Assembly: GCA_020634855.1 (NCBI GenBank)
Contig: JACKAU010000002.1
Location: 620,001-684,000, forward strand
DNA: 64,000 nucleotides
Origin: Anaerolineales bacterium
GTDB taxonomy: Bacteria; Chloroflexota; Anaerolineae; 4572-78; J111
Reading direction: 5' to 3'
The notes below the pieces were generated by a model. The model did not search any database, was not told where the DNA came from, and worked only from the letters and a program-made list of their open reading frames with translations. Position numbers and translations under genes: made by a program. Numbering within the stretch: the stretch's first letter is position 1; the number at the start of each line of letters is the position of its first letter. Below, one piece after another: positions 44,058 through 53,576 of this stretch.

Positions 44058-45056
44058 CTATGGTCCTAAGTGCAAGACACTGACATTATCGATGACCGTT
44101 TTACCGCCTTGATCAGCCATCGGATGAAATCCCCGAATGAAGATGGTCAGACGCTCACCGGTGGCGGTCACAGTTTCTTCGGTGGCCGTCCATGTATCTT
44201 CAGCCCCTTCATCCCAAGGAAACCACTCCACCGTTTCGGCGTCCCAGGCCGTGCCGCCGCCATAATCGACGCCCAAAAACATCTCCACCGGAGCCGCACT
44301 GCGATCATGCTTGGCGTAGGCTACAATGGTATAACGATGGCCGGGCGTCGTCGCGATCGTCCGATATACCCCGGAATTGGCGGCGATAAAATCAAAGGTG
44401 ATCTCCTGCGAGGCCGCCCCGGAATAAACGTTAGGCTGATATAGATTTTCGTTCAAGCACGAGGAGCCAAACGGCCCATTTTCCACAAACGCGTTCCAAC
44501 CGCCGGCGACCCTAGCGCCGGGGCAAGGTTCGCCGTGGGGATTAGGCCAGGGCACATATTCACCTTCAAAATCCCAGTCACCGCGTTCCAGAGGCGGATC
44601 GAGCGCTTCTGGAGGCAACGTTGGTTCAGAACCTGCGGCCACCTCGACGGCTTCGGGTTCAGAGGTCAGTTCCGGCTCAACAGTGGGTTCCGGTTCGGAT
44701 GTTAGCTCAACGCCCACGGCTGCCAGCGTCTCGGTATCGGTGGTAGGGGTCGGCGGTAAGGTGGGGGTGTGGGTTGGTAAGCGAATGGGGGTAGGCGAGG
44801 CGTTAGGATCAGGGGTGTGAGTGGGCGCATCGCCCAACGGCGTAATTTCAACCGGAACGGCCTCCGCCGCGGCCTGACCGCCGCTATTTTGACGAAGATG
44901 AGGCGTTGGCGTCGCCACTTGGACGTCAAAACTGGCCGGCGGTCCCGGCGGCAGAGCCGTAGCCGCCCCGCCTAAACTGCAGGCCAGCGACAATAACATC
45001 AATCCGCCAGCGTAAATCCACCACAACTTGTACTGTCTGTTTTTGTTGTTTTTCAT
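44058..45056 (-). CDS. Lipoprotein with Thr/Pro/Glu-rich linker and jelly-roll-like domain (paralogue 1)
   Basis: This 332-residue protein has a lipobox (LSLAC, Cys26). A linker of about 130 residues is rich in TP, PEPT and TSEPE phrases. The C-terminal domain of about 170 residues begins GDWDFEGEYVPWPNPHGEPC and ends FIRGFHPMADQGGKTVIDNVSV. This domain looks like an all-beta carbohydrate-binding-module-like fold, with Trp/Tyr residues and conserved Cys. The same domain is in the upstream gene, which it overlaps by 4 nt (ATGA). The two are clearly a tandem duplication. Function unknown. Confidence 0.75.
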   Translation of the reverse strand: MKNNKNRQYKLWWIYAGGLMLLSLACSLGGAATALPPGPPASFDVQVATPTPHLRQNSGGQAAAEAVPVEITPLGDAPTHTPDPNASPTPIRLPTHTPTLPPTPTTDTETLAAVGVELTSEPEPTVEPELTSEPEAVEVAAGSEPTLPPEALDPPLERGDWDFEGEYVPWPNPHGEPCPGARVAGGWNAFVENGPFGSSCLNENLYQPNVYSGAASQEITFDFIAANSGVYRTIATTPGHRYTIVAYAKHDRSAAPVEMFLGVDYGGGTAWDAETVEWFPWDEGAEDTWTATEETVTATGERLTIFIRGFHPMADQGGKTVIDNVSVLHLGP

Positions 45057-45982
45057 CCTTCATCACTCCCACTGTCCGGCCCGCCCGGGCCTAAATCGGT
45101 AATGGTAATATTGTCGATCCGCAAAGCGCCCCCCCCTTCCGGACGCGGGTGAAACCCTTTAATGAAAATGGTCAGGCTCTCCCCCGTGGCAGTGATGATC
45201 TCTTCGGTTCTAGACCAGTCATCTTCGGTGTCGTCGTCCCACGGGAACCATTGCACCGACTCGGCCAGATAATCGCCGCCGCCGGTCGGGTCCAAGCCGA
45301 GCGACACCTCAACTTTGGCCGGACTGAATTCCCGCCGAACAAAGACTTCAATCTTATACTGATGGCCAGGAATGGTCGCGGTCGATTTAAAAATGCCGGC
45401 TTCATTGCCGATAAAGGCAAAGGTGATTTCTTGGGAGTTTTGCCCGGAGTAGACATTATCGGCCCAAGTATTTTGGTTCATGCAAGAGGAGCCAAACTGG
45501 TCGCGGGTAGTGAATGCGTTCCAGCCTATGGCTAACTTGGCGCCGTCACATCGATCGGCGTGGGGGTTGGCCCACTCGCTGAAACCGGCTTCAAAATCCC
45601 ATTCGCCGCCAAACACCGGCGGAGCCAGCGGCACAGTAGCGGTAGGCTCGGGGGGCGGTGTAGGGATGGCTTCTTGCACGGGTTCGGACGCCGGCGGCGG
45701 CGCTGCCTCCTCCTGAATGGTTTCGGTCGGCGTAACCGTGACCGTGGCCGTTAAAACTAAGGTCGGGGTTAGGGTGGGGGTGCTGGTGGGGGTCGCATTG
45801 GGATCAAGGGTTGGCGTCGGGGCATCGAATAATAGACTGACGGTGGGGGTGGCCGTTTGAATATCAAAGGCCAACTGTTGTAAGGTGGGCCGGGGTTCGG
45901 GTGTTTGCCGCGCCGTTGTACAGGCTAAAATAGGAACAAATAGAACTAAACTTGCCCAGTGGAGCAAATTGATCTTAGACAT
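45053..45982 (-). CDS. Lipoprotein with Thr/Pro-rich linker and jelly-roll-like domain (paralogue 2)
   Basis: This 309-residue protein has a lipobox (PILAC, Cys21), a TPT/TVT-rich linker to about 130 and a C-terminal domain parallel to that of its downstream neighbour. GEWDFEAGFSEWANPHADRC, GSSCMNQN, SQEITFAF, the IPGHQYKI strand, VQWFPWDD, TATGESLTIFIKGFHP and the DNI ending align in order. Both domains therefore share a fold and probably a ligand class. GGAGAT precedes the ATG at 45982. No enzyme motif is visible. The family is not one I can name. Confidence 0.75.
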   Translation of the reverse strand: MSKINLLHWASLVLFVPILACTTARQTPEPRPTLQQLAFDIQTATPTVSLLFDAPTPTLDPNATPTSTPTLTPTLVLTATVTVTPTETIQEEAAPPPASEPVQEAIPTPPPEPTATVPLAPPVFGGEWDFEAGFSEWANPHADRCDGAKLAIGWNAFTTRDQFGSSCMNQNTWADNVYSGQNSQEITFAFIGNEAGIFKSTATIPGHQYKIEVFVRREFSPAKVEVSLGLDPTGGGDYLAESVQWFPWDDDTEDDWSRTEEIITATGESLTIFIKGFHPRPEGGGALRIDNITITDLGPGGPDSGSDEG

Positions 45983-46101
45983 TAGGCATCTCCTTCCAAA
46001 TATCAGACGGCATTATACCACCCTGTTGATGATTTGGCAGAGAGCCGCTGAAATTTTCCTAAAGATAGCGTAAATTCATCTAAAATAAGGATTATGCCTT
46101 A

Positions 46102-46130
46102 TTGACGTCCCCATATTTTCATGCTAGATT
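46102..46130 (+). promoter_or_regulatory. Promoter of ppa
   Basis: TTGACG (46102-46107), 17 nt spacer ending TGC, TAGATT (46125-46130); both -35 and extended -10 elements are present. Leader about 45 nt. Confidence 0.6.
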
Positions 46131-46180
46131 TGACTCATAATCATTTCTACTCAACCACTTAATAGAAAAGGAAAAATTGA

Positions 46181-46729
46181 ATGAGCAGCAACTTATGGCG
46201 CGAACTAGAACCGGGTCCCAACCCCCCTGATGTGGTCTACACCATTGTTGAGATTCCTAAAGGTTCCCGCAATAAATACGAATATGGGAAAGAGCTAGGT
46301 GTGCTTAAGCTCGACCGGGTGTTATTTTCATCGCTGTATTACCCCGGTGATTACGGCTTGATTCCCCGGACGTTCTATGACGATGGCGACCCGTTGGATA
46401 TTATCGTCATGATCAACGAACCCACCTTCCCCGGTTGTGTCATCGAAGCCAGACCCATCGGGCTGTTTAAAATGCTCGATCAGGGGGTGGCTGATGACAA
46501 AGTACTGGCTGTACCGGCCACAGACCCTATATTTGAAGATTACCAGGATATCAAAGATATCCCCAAACATTTCTTAAAAGAGGTGGCCCATTTTTTTGAA
46601 GTTTATAAAGATTTGGAAGGGAAACGGACTAAACCGGTGGGCTGGGAAGGGGCCGATGTGGCCAAATCCCAGATCAACCGGGCAATGGGGATGTACCGGG
46701 AAAAGCACAGTCGCGGGTTGCGCCTGTAA
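46181..46729 (+). CDS. ppa: Inorganic pyrophosphatase (family I)
   Basis: The 182-residue soluble enzyme carries the family I active-site block YPGDYGLIPRT followed by YDDGDPLDIIVM, with the metal-binding acidic residues in DGDPLD and in ADDKVLAVP. It hydrolyses pyrophosphate released by biosynthetic reactions. AAAAGGA precedes the ATG. The gene stands alone, with a good promoter at 46102-46130 and no strong terminator before the convergent gene at 46811. Confidence 0.95.
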   Translation: MSSNLWRELEPGPNPPDVVYTIVEIPKGSRNKYEYGKELGVLKLDRVLFSSLYYPGDYGLIPRTFYDDGDPLDIIVMINEPTFPGCVIEARPIGLFKMLDQGVADDKVLAVPATDPIFEDYQDIKDIPKHFLKEVAHFFEVYKDLEGKRTKPVGWEGADVAKSQINRAMGMYREKHSRGLRL

Positions 46730-46810
46730 CATTTATCCCACCTTGTGGTCAAGATAGCAATGGGGCTATCGACCCACATTTTTCCCCACGCCTTATTTTC
46801 ACCACAGCCA

Positions 46811-47572
46811 CTAATCACCGGTTGGATTAGCATACAAATAGTATTCGAGCAAAATTAAAACAGAAACGACATCAAGGGGAGCCTCATGGCTGACCTGCAC
46901 GTTTAGTAGCTGAAAAGTTATGATATTATCCCCTTGCGTATTAGTGAAATACCTCAACCCGTAGATGTTGTCGGACGGTTTCCAGTAAAAGGTGCGTCTA
47001 TCTTGAAATGTTACGGTTGTTCCCTCAACGGTGGCTATATTGACCAGGCCAGGAGGTGAGGTGGCCGGTCGCTCCGGTAACAGATCGGGCTGAAAGACGA
47101 TGTAACCTTGCTGACCCACCTGGGCTACAATACCGCCGCTTGAGTCGTGGACTTCAAGGACAGCCAGAGTGGGGCCGCCATCAGCCGGTATCAAATCGAC
47201 CCGGCTGCAACCATCCAAATTCTGGTATTGTACCAGCCACTCCCAAGCTTGTCCTATATAATCGGCGGGAGAGGCCAATTTGAGCGGGGCGCCTACTTGA
47301 GGGCATAAGGCTACAACAATATCAACCGGCTCGGCTTCAGAGGAATTACTCAGACCATCAAACTCAAAATCCGGCAAGACCAAACTAATATCTGAAGCTG
47401 CTCGCCACTCGCCGTGCGTCTCCAGTACCTTTTCTTTTTGCAGCCAGCTTTGAATTTCCGGGTGGGCCAGGGTTTGCTGGCCGGCTCGGCTCACCTGCCG
47501 AACAATGTAAATAGCCAGCCAAATTCCTCCAAACACTACAATAGCTATACCTAGATATTTAAGCAGTACCAT
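46811..47572 (-). CDS. Membrane-anchored hypothetical protein
   Basis: I do not recognise this 253-residue protein. It has one N-terminal hydrophobic helix (about 3-25) and an otherwise soluble, beta-rich body facing outside. Body features are a WEWLVQYQNLDGCSRVDLIP stretch and VEGTTVTFQDRRTFYWKPSDN. Its start is 9 nt behind the stop of the cNMP-domain histidine kinase gene, without its own ribosome site, so the two are probably co-translated and functionally related. It could be a sensory or effector partner of that kinase. Confidence 0.6.
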   Translation of the reverse strand: MVLLKYLGIAIVVFGGIWLAIYIVRQVSRAGQQTLAHPEIQSWLQKEKVLETHGEWRAASDISLVLPDFEFDGLSNSSEAEPVDIVVALCPQVGAPLKLASPADYIGQAWEWLVQYQNLDGCSRVDLIPADGGPTLAVLEVHDSSGGIVAQVGQQGYIVFQPDLLPERPATSPPGLVNIATVEGTTVTFQDRRTFYWKPSDNIYGLRYFTNTQGDNIITFQLLNVQVSHEAPLDVVSVLILLEYYLYANPTGD

Positions 47573-47581
47573 AGCCTGGGT

Positions 47582-48970
47582 TTATGCCTCCTTAAAACCA
47601 TCGACAGGTAAACGAACAATAAACCGCGTTTCACCCGGTTTTGACCAGACTTCGATATTACCTTTATGCTCGCTGACAATCCGATAGGCAATATCTAACC
47701 CTAAGCCTGTCCCTGAGCCGACCTCTTTCGTTGTAAAAAACGGTTCAAAGATATGAGGTTGAACGTCTGGCGGAATACCAGGGCCGTTATCTGTTATTTC
47801 AACCATCACGAAATTATTTTCGCAACGGGTAATCAGCCTTAACTGCCCTTGGCCGGCCATCGCATCGATCGCGTTGTCAATGAGGTTGGTCCAAACTTGA
47901 TTGAGTTCGCCGCCTTTACCCGAAATGGCAGGTATTGTTGGGTCGTACTGACGTGTGACCGTTACGTTTTTCAACTTATGCTTGAGAACTTTCAAAGTTA
48001 TATCCAGCCCATGATGAACATCAACGTCCTGCACCGGGGCGCGATCCATATACGTGTATTCCTTGATGGCCCCGACCAGGTCTGAGATACGGCGCGTACT
48101 TTGCTCAACCTCATCCAACAAACTAGCCGCGCACAATGAATCGTGCAGCCAGGCCATAACCGGCGCTAAAAATTGATCGGGCAAACAGGCGGCCAGATCA
48201 CTCAACTCATCTAGCTTAACCTCGGCTGTAACAAAAATTTCAGCCATTTGCCAGCCGTTCTCGATGCCGTGATTCTCAAACCAATCGGCCAGCTCATCTT
48301 CCCGATCACTCTGCTCCAGCGCCGATAGAGTCTGCCCTGATAAGACCTGAACCAGCCATTGGTTCTGGCAAAGATCCAAATCGGCCAACTGGCTGCCTGT
48401 TAGCCCTAAAGCGCTTAGATGTACCGTATGAGCCTGTAAAGCCGGCAATAGCTCAGACAACGATTGAGCCGATCGGCGGGCAGCGGCGGCCGGGTTGTTC
48501 AACTCGTGAGCCAGCCCGGCCGACAATTTGCCCAAAGCCGCCATCTTCTCTTGCTGTTGGATAAACGTAGCGTAGCTTTGCATCCGCTCCGTGGCAATCT
48601 TGAAAATGTAAGCCCCAAAATTCGGACAGGCAGCAAAGATCTGACGAAACGTTTGTTTGTCAAAAACCATCAGCCGGCTAGTCATAATGGCTTGAGCCGT
48701 AACCATCGAAGTCGGCAAATGATTCAACAGCGTTAATTCCCCGCCAATAATACCGGGCGGCGTCGTGCCCATCACATGTCTACGACCATTAACTGCCCGT
48801 GATATTTGAAGTTCACCCTCGAGAACCACGTAGAAGAAGTCGGTGGGTAGCCCTTCCTCAACAAAGTTTTCACCCGGCTTAAGCTGCTGTTCAACGCTGT
48901 GATCGATAAGCCATTGCAGTTCGCTGTCCGGTAAATCTTTGAAGGCGACCAGGTGTCGATAGTTGTCCAT
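47582..48970 (-). CDS. Histidine kinase with N-terminal cyclic-nucleotide-binding domain
   Basis: I start this 462-residue protein at the ATG at 48970, with AAGGAGG 12 nt upstream; the frame remains open to 49081 with poor sequence. A cNMP-type domain (about 6-125; FVEEGLPTDFFYVVLEGEL, IIGGELTLLNHLPTS) is followed by HisKA of the AHELNNPAA type (about residue 154). HATPase comes next (DNAIDAM, DNGPGIPP, GTGLGLDIA). The PBC segment lacks a clear cAMP-phosphate Arg, so the ligand may differ or be absent. It is cytoplasmic, with no regulator gene adjacent. Confidence 0.87.
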   Translation of the reverse strand: MDNYRHLVAFKDLPDSELQWLIDHSVEQQLKPGENFVEEGLPTDFFYVVLEGELQISRAVNGRRHVMGTTPPGIIGGELTLLNHLPTSMVTAQAIMTSRLMVFDKQTFRQIFAACPNFGAYIFKIATERMQSYATFIQQQEKMAALGKLSAGLAHELNNPAAAARRSAQSLSELLPALQAHTVHLSALGLTGSQLADLDLCQNQWLVQVLSGQTLSALEQSDREDELADWFENHGIENGWQMAEIFVTAEVKLDELSDLAACLPDQFLAPVMAWLHDSLCAASLLDEVEQSTRRISDLVGAIKEYTYMDRAPVQDVDVHHGLDITLKVLKHKLKNVTVTRQYDPTIPAISGKGGELNQVWTNLIDNAIDAMAGQGQLRLITRCENNFVMVEITDNGPGIPPDVQPHIFEPFFTTKEVGSGTGLGLDIAYRIVSEHKGNIEVWSKPGETRFIVRLPVDGFKEA

Positions 48971-49179
48971 TGAGCAAGCGTGCCTCCTTAAATAAAAACG
49001 ACAGTTACTGTCAATTACCACATAGATTAGACATTTAATAAAGTATAAATCGGGAAGGTTAAAACGCAAATAGAATACCACCGGGGGCCGGCTTTAAGCC
49101 AATTGCCAAATCAAGACTTTCGACTAAACTTCACCCCATTTAATCCATTACGGTCTAGTCAGGATAACCATCGATCACT

Positions 49180-50913
49180 ATGAACGGTGACGTACTGCTG
49201 CAAAGCAGCCACGCCGGCGGTTGGCTGCATTTTCGCAACCCCCTTGAGATTATCACAACAACCGATCCGGCCCTGGTTTGTCCGCTGTTAAGCCAGATCG
49301 AACAGAGCGTCAATCGACACGGCCTGTACGCCGCCGGATTCCTGACGTATGAAGCCGCTCCAGCGTTCGATCCGGCTTTTCAGGTTCACCCGCCGTCAAT
49401 CCTACCGCTACTTTGGTTTGGCCTTTATCAACCGCCACTGCCAACTGACCTGCCGGCGTTAAAACAGTATACTTTCAAACTTGGTCATTGGCAGCCGGCC
49501 ATCGATCAAGCGGCGTATGAAACCGCGCTGCTCAGAATTAAAGATCACATTAGCCGGGGTGAAACATATCAGGTTAACTATACTATGCGCCTGCGGACCA
49601 ACTTCACCGGCGATCCACGGGGATTATTTGGCCGGTTGGTTGACAGCCAGCGCAGCGAGTACGCAGCCTATGTTGATACCGGCGCAACTGTCATCTGTTC
49701 TGCCTCACCGGAACTATTTTTCCGACGAGATGGCGCGATCGTTATGACCAAACCGATGAAAGGCACGGCCGCCCGAGGCAAAACCTGGATCGAGGATGAA
49801 CGACAAGTTGATGGGCTGCGCCGTTCGCTCAAAAATCGGGCCGAAAATGTAATGATTGTCGATATGGTCCGCAACGATATGGGGCGGATAGCTACCGCCG
49901 GATCGATCCGTGTGCCGCAATTATTTGACGTAGAGCGGTACCCCACCCTCCTACAGATGACTTCTACGGTTACCGCCCGCAGTAACGTTTCTACTGCCGA
50001 AATTATGGCCGCTCTCTTTCCATGCGCCTCGATTACCGGCGCGCCAAAAGTGCGTACGATGGAGATTATTCGCCAGTTGGAGCCGGAGCCGCGTGGAATC
50101 TATACCGGCTGCATCGGTTATATCGCCCCCAACCGGCAATCGCAATTTAATGTCGCTATCAGAACTGTTGTTATCGATCAAACCAGCGGCGTGGCCGAAT
50201 ACGGTGTGGGTGGCGGGATTGTGTGGGACTCTGAAACCGCTCAAGAATACCAGGAGTGCCAACTTAAAGCCAAGGTCCTAACCGAAACTCACCCCAACTT
50301 TGAATTACTGGAAACGATCTTGTGGGAACCGGCCGGCGGTTATTTTTTGTTGGCGGAACACCTGCATCGACTGGCTGAATCGGCTCGCTATTTTAGTATT
50401 CCGGTCGATTACAACCATCTGCGGCATGAGTTAGAACTGCTAGCCGCACCGTTTGACCGACCTCACCGTGTTCGCACATTGATTGCCTCCAATGGGGATA
50501 TAACCACTCAGGCTATCCCGCTTGATTCACCGCCGGCTCAAAAGCGCTGGCGAGTAGCTATTGCCCGTCAGTCGGTCAACGCTAACGATATTTTCCTTTT
50601 TCACAAGACTACCCACCGGCGAGTTTATAACACCGCCCGCGAAGCACAGCCCGATTATGACGATGTAATCCTCTGGAATGAACAAGGCCAGGTGACTGAG
50701 GCCACTATCGCCAACATTGTGGTCCAATTTGGCGATGATCTGGTCACACCGCCGATCAACTGCGGGTTGCTGGCCGGAACCTATCGAGCGCACTTACTGG
50801 CCCAGCAAGCGATCCGCGAGCGCGTGATCACCATAGAGGAGTTAAAACGCAGCGACCGCATATATTTGATTAACTCTGTTCGTAAGTGGATTGAGGCCGA
50901 GTTAGTAGCCTAA
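49180..50913 (+). CDS. Aminodeoxychorismate synthase component I fused to aminodeoxychorismate lyase (PabB-PabC)
   Basis: The 577-residue fusion has a chorismate-binding domain (about 1-365) followed by an aminotransferase class IV domain (about 375-577). The first domain shows MTKPMKGTAARG, CASITGAPKVRTMEIIR and GVGGGIVWDSE. The second has its likely PLP lysine in FHKTTHRRVYN and the phrase PPINCGLLAGTYR. Together they make 4-aminobenzoate for folate from chorismate and glutamine-derived ammonia; the amidotransferase PabA is not in this window. The start has only a weak ribosome site. Confidence 0.9.
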   Translation: MNGDVLLQSSHAGGWLHFRNPLEIITTTDPALVCPLLSQIEQSVNRHGLYAAGFLTYEAAPAFDPAFQVHPPSILPLLWFGLYQPPLPTDLPALKQYTFKLGHWQPAIDQAAYETALLRIKDHISRGETYQVNYTMRLRTNFTGDPRGLFGRLVDSQRSEYAAYVDTGATVICSASPELFFRRDGAIVMTKPMKGTAARGKTWIEDERQVDGLRRSLKNRAENVMIVDMVRNDMGRIATAGSIRVPQLFDVERYPTLLQMTSTVTARSNVSTAEIMAALFPCASITGAPKVRTMEIIRQLEPEPRGIYTGCIGYIAPNRQSQFNVAIRTVVIDQTSGVAEYGVGGGIVWDSETAQEYQECQLKAKVLTETHPNFELLETILWEPAGGYFLLAEHLHRLAESARYFSIPVDYNHLRHELELLAAPFDRPHRVRTLIASNGDITTQAIPLDSPPAQKRWRVAIARQSVNANDIFLFHKTTHRRVYNTAREAQPDYDDVILWNEQGQVTEATIANIVVQFGDDLVTPPINCGLLAGTYRAHLLAQQAIRERVITIEELKRSDRIYLINSVRKWIEAELVA

Positions 50914-51024
50914 GAGACCCCCAAAGTCTTACAACTTTTTGATAGGTTTTTGCCTAATTGCCCTAAAACAGGTTACACTAAATTAACAACGGAAACTTCC
51001 AACCCCGATAAGGAGACGCAAACA

Positions 51025-52929
51025 ATGCCCCTAAATCTAGCTGCTCTAAAAGAAAAGTATCCAGAAAAATTTGGCCCGGAAGGTAAAGCCTTTAAGAAGA
51101 TTCGTCGAGGTGATACACTCTTTATTAGTACCGGCTGCGGTCAGCCCCAATACCTGGTTCAGGCTTTGGTCAATTATGTCAATCGCAACCGGGCCGCCTT
51201 TTATGATGTTGAGGTCTTCCACATGTGGCCCCTGGGAGTGGCCCCCTATACCGATGACAAATTCAAGGCCAACTTCCGTCATAATACCTTTTTTATCTCT
51301 GACAGCACACGAGAAGCAATCAACGCCGGTTTGGCTGACTACACCCCTATCTTTCTATCGCAAACCTCAGATTTGTTCCATCGCAAGCTCATTCCTATCG
51401 ATGTGGCCTTGATCCAAACTACCCTGCCTGACGAACACGGCTTCGTCAATTTGGGGGTCAGCGTCGATGTCACCAAAGCCGCTATTGAAAGCGCCGGTTA
51501 CATTATTGCTCAAGTTAATGCCAACCTGCCTCGCATTCCCGGTGACGGCTTTTTACACTTCGAAGATATCGACTTTTTCATTCCCCATGATGAACCTCTT
51601 ATTGAATATCAGGATGTAGTTGACGATATCGTCATCGAACAGATGGGGCGCTATCTGGCTAACCTGATCGAAGACGGCGATACCATCCAGATCGGCTACG
51701 GCAGCACGCCCAATGCCATATTACCCCATCTATCCGAAAAAAAACATTTGGGTGTTCACACCGAACTTCTCACCGACGGCATTATCAACCTGATGAGAAA
51801 AGGGGTCATCGACAACTCCCGCAAAACGGTCAACCGGGGTCGAACTGTGGCTACCTTCTGTATGGGTACAAAAAGCAGTTACGAATTTCTCCATAACAAT
51901 CCGGCCATTGAATTCAGAACGGCAGATTACACCAACAACCCCCTACTGATTGCCCGGCAAGAAAACATGGTCGCCATCAATAGCGCCTTAGAGGTTGATT
52001 TAACCGGCCAGGCTTCCTCTGAGTCGATCGGTAAAATGTTTTTTAGAGGGATTGGCGGTCAGGCCGATTTTATGCGTGGGTCGGTTTTAGCGCCTAACGG
52101 GAAAACAATTTTGGCGCTGCCCTCAACCGCCGAAAATGATACCGTTTCCCGAATTATCCCCCTACTTCAAGAGGGGGCCGGAGTCACCTTTAACCGCAGC
52201 GATATTCACTATATTGTGACGGAGTACGGCATTGCCTATTTACACGGCAAAAATATTCGAGAGCGGGCGATGGATCTTATCGCCATTGCTCATCCCAAAT
52301 TCCGTCCCTGGCTCATCGAGGAAGCTAAAAAGGCCAATCTTATTTACCAAGATCAGGCCTTTATCCCCGGTAAAGCCGGCGAATATCCCGGCGAACTGGA
52401 AACATTCCGTCAGACAAAAACCGGCCTGGAAGTCTTCTTACGGCCGGTCAAGATCAGCGATGAGCCGCTGCTAAAAGATTTCTTCTACTCGCTGTCGGAT
52501 GCCAGTTTGCAGAGTCGATTTATGTCTATGCGCACCAGCATGCCCCACGAAGAACTACAACATTTTGTAGTGATCGATTATACGCGAGACATGGTTATCC
52601 TGGCTATCACCTATCCGGAGGAAGAAAAAGAAGAGGTTATCGGCATTGGGCAGTACAGCGTCAATACCGGAACCCATACAGCCGACGCGGCTTTTGCCGT
52701 CCGCGACGAATATCAAGGACACGGCATTGGGACGGAATTGATTAGCTATTTAACCTATTTAGCTAAAAAACGGGGTATTCTCGGTTTTACGGCCGATGTC
52801 CTATCCGACAACTGGGGGATGCTTCGCGCCTTTGATAAAATGGGCTACGATACAAAACGCATATTTGAGGGGGGTGCGTATCGGTTGGATATGATGTTCA
52901 AACGGGATGGCGCTAAAAAACTTTCCTAA
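51025..52929 (+). CDS. Acetyl-CoA hydrolase/transferase-family protein fused to GNAT domain
   Basis: This 634-residue protein starts at the ATG at 51025 with AAGGAG upstream (a TTG at 50950 is less likely). Residues 1-445 are a CoA-transferase of the acetyl-CoA hydrolase/4-hydroxybutyrate CoA-transferase family, with VHTELLTDG, GIGGQADFMRGS and YGIAYLHGKNIRERA. Residues 460-630 are a GNAT domain with the acetyl-CoA loop YQGHGIGTELI. The pairing suggests that CoA transfer or acyl-CoA supply and protein or small-molecule acylation are linked in one chain. It follows pabBC by 111 nt. Confidence 0.88.
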   Translation: MPLNLAALKEKYPEKFGPEGKAFKKIRRGDTLFISTGCGQPQYLVQALVNYVNRNRAAFYDVEVFHMWPLGVAPYTDDKFKANFRHNTFFISDSTREAINAGLADYTPIFLSQTSDLFHRKLIPIDVALIQTTLPDEHGFVNLGVSVDVTKAAIESAGYIIAQVNANLPRIPGDGFLHFEDIDFFIPHDEPLIEYQDVVDDIVIEQMGRYLANLIEDGDTIQIGYGSTPNAILPHLSEKKHLGVHTELLTDGIINLMRKGVIDNSRKTVNRGRTVATFCMGTKSSYEFLHNNPAIEFRTADYTNNPLLIARQENMVAINSALEVDLTGQASSESIGKMFFRGIGGQADFMRGSVLAPNGKTILALPSTAENDTVSRIIPLLQEGAGVTFNRSDIHYIVTEYGIAYLHGKNIRERAMDLIAIAHPKFRPWLIEEAKKANLIYQDQAFIPGKAGEYPGELETFRQTKTGLEVFLRPVKISDEPLLKDFFYSLSDASLQSRFMSMRTSMPHEELQHFVVIDYTRDMVILAITYPEEEKEEVIGIGQYSVNTGTHTADAAFAVRDEYQGHGIGTELISYLTYLAKKRGILGFTADVLSDNWGMLRAFDKMGYDTKRIFEGGAYRLDMMFKRDGAKKLS

Positions 52930-53007
52930 TTAGTACAGATCGATAAAAATCTCTCGGCCACAGTCAGACGAGTTCTTTTTATGCTCAATAACGTGCTTTA
53001 GCAAACA

Positions 53008-53036
53008 TTGGTTACATTAGTTAACTCTTGTAGATT
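53008..53036 (+). promoter_or_regulatory. Candidate promoter of the single-domain receiver gene
   Basis: TTGGTT, 17 nt spacer, TAGATT in an AT-rich gap; leader about 95 nt. Modest match. Confidence 0.3.
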
Positions 53037-53136
53037 ATAACTAAATTTTCATGCTTTCATAACTGCGTTACTATTTAGTTAGCTTATTATTGAGGTAACT
53101 TTATGGGAGGATGGTTTTCATCAAAGGGGAAAAACC

Positions 53137-53493
53137 GTGATTGCAAAGCACCTAATGATTGTTGACGACCACGAAGACATTCTGTTTTTTCTTGAGCAAG
53201 GCATCCGACAAACCTGGCCCAATTATCTGGTTACCACCGCCAAAAACGCACAAGACGCGCTGCAATATCTAAAAAGAAACACCGTTGACCTGATGTTAAT
53301 TGATTACAAGATGCCGGGTATGAATGGGTTAGAGTTAGCCGAGTATGTCAGGGGGATTGCGCCAAGAACAATGATTGTCATGATGAGTTCCGTCGACCCG
53401 CCCGAACTGAAAAGTCAACCTGGGCCTTTTGATGCTTATCTGGGTAAACCATTTGGCATCTCTGCTATCCGGCCATTAGTAACCGCTTTTTAG
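53137..53493 (+). CDS. Single-domain response regulator
   Basis: This 118-residue receiver starts at a GTG with GGGG upstream. DD at 10-11, the phospho-acceptor in LMLIDYKMPGMNG (near residue 52) and Lys in YLGKPFG are present, so it should be phosphorylatable. There is no output domain. No kinase gene is directly adjacent; the nearest are the cNMP-domain kinase at 47582 and the GAF kinase at 62258. A strong terminator follows at 53524-53556. Confidence 0.88.
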   Translation: MIAKHLMIVDDHEDILFFLEQGIRQTWPNYLVTTAKNAQDALQYLKRNTVDLMLIDYKMPGMNGLELAEYVRGIAPRTMIVMMSSVDPPELKSQPGPFDAYLGKPFGISAIRPLVTAF

Positions 53494-53523
53494 CACAGTC
53501 AGCTTGATATATCAGTTCAGCAA

Positions 53524-53556
53524 AAAAAATGCCGACCGCCTTTGGTCGGCATTTTT
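53524..53556. terminator. Bidirectional terminator
   Basis: AAAAAATGCCGACC pairs with GGTCGGCATTTTT around GCCTTT, between the receiver gene and the convergent propeller gene. Confidence 0.88.
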
Positions 53557-53576
53557 CTTAATAGTGATGACTCTAA

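Noticed and set aside
46745..46790. Terminator between ppa and the convergent gene
   Set aside because: The only hairpin (GATAGC/GCTATC) is six base pairs with no proper T run.
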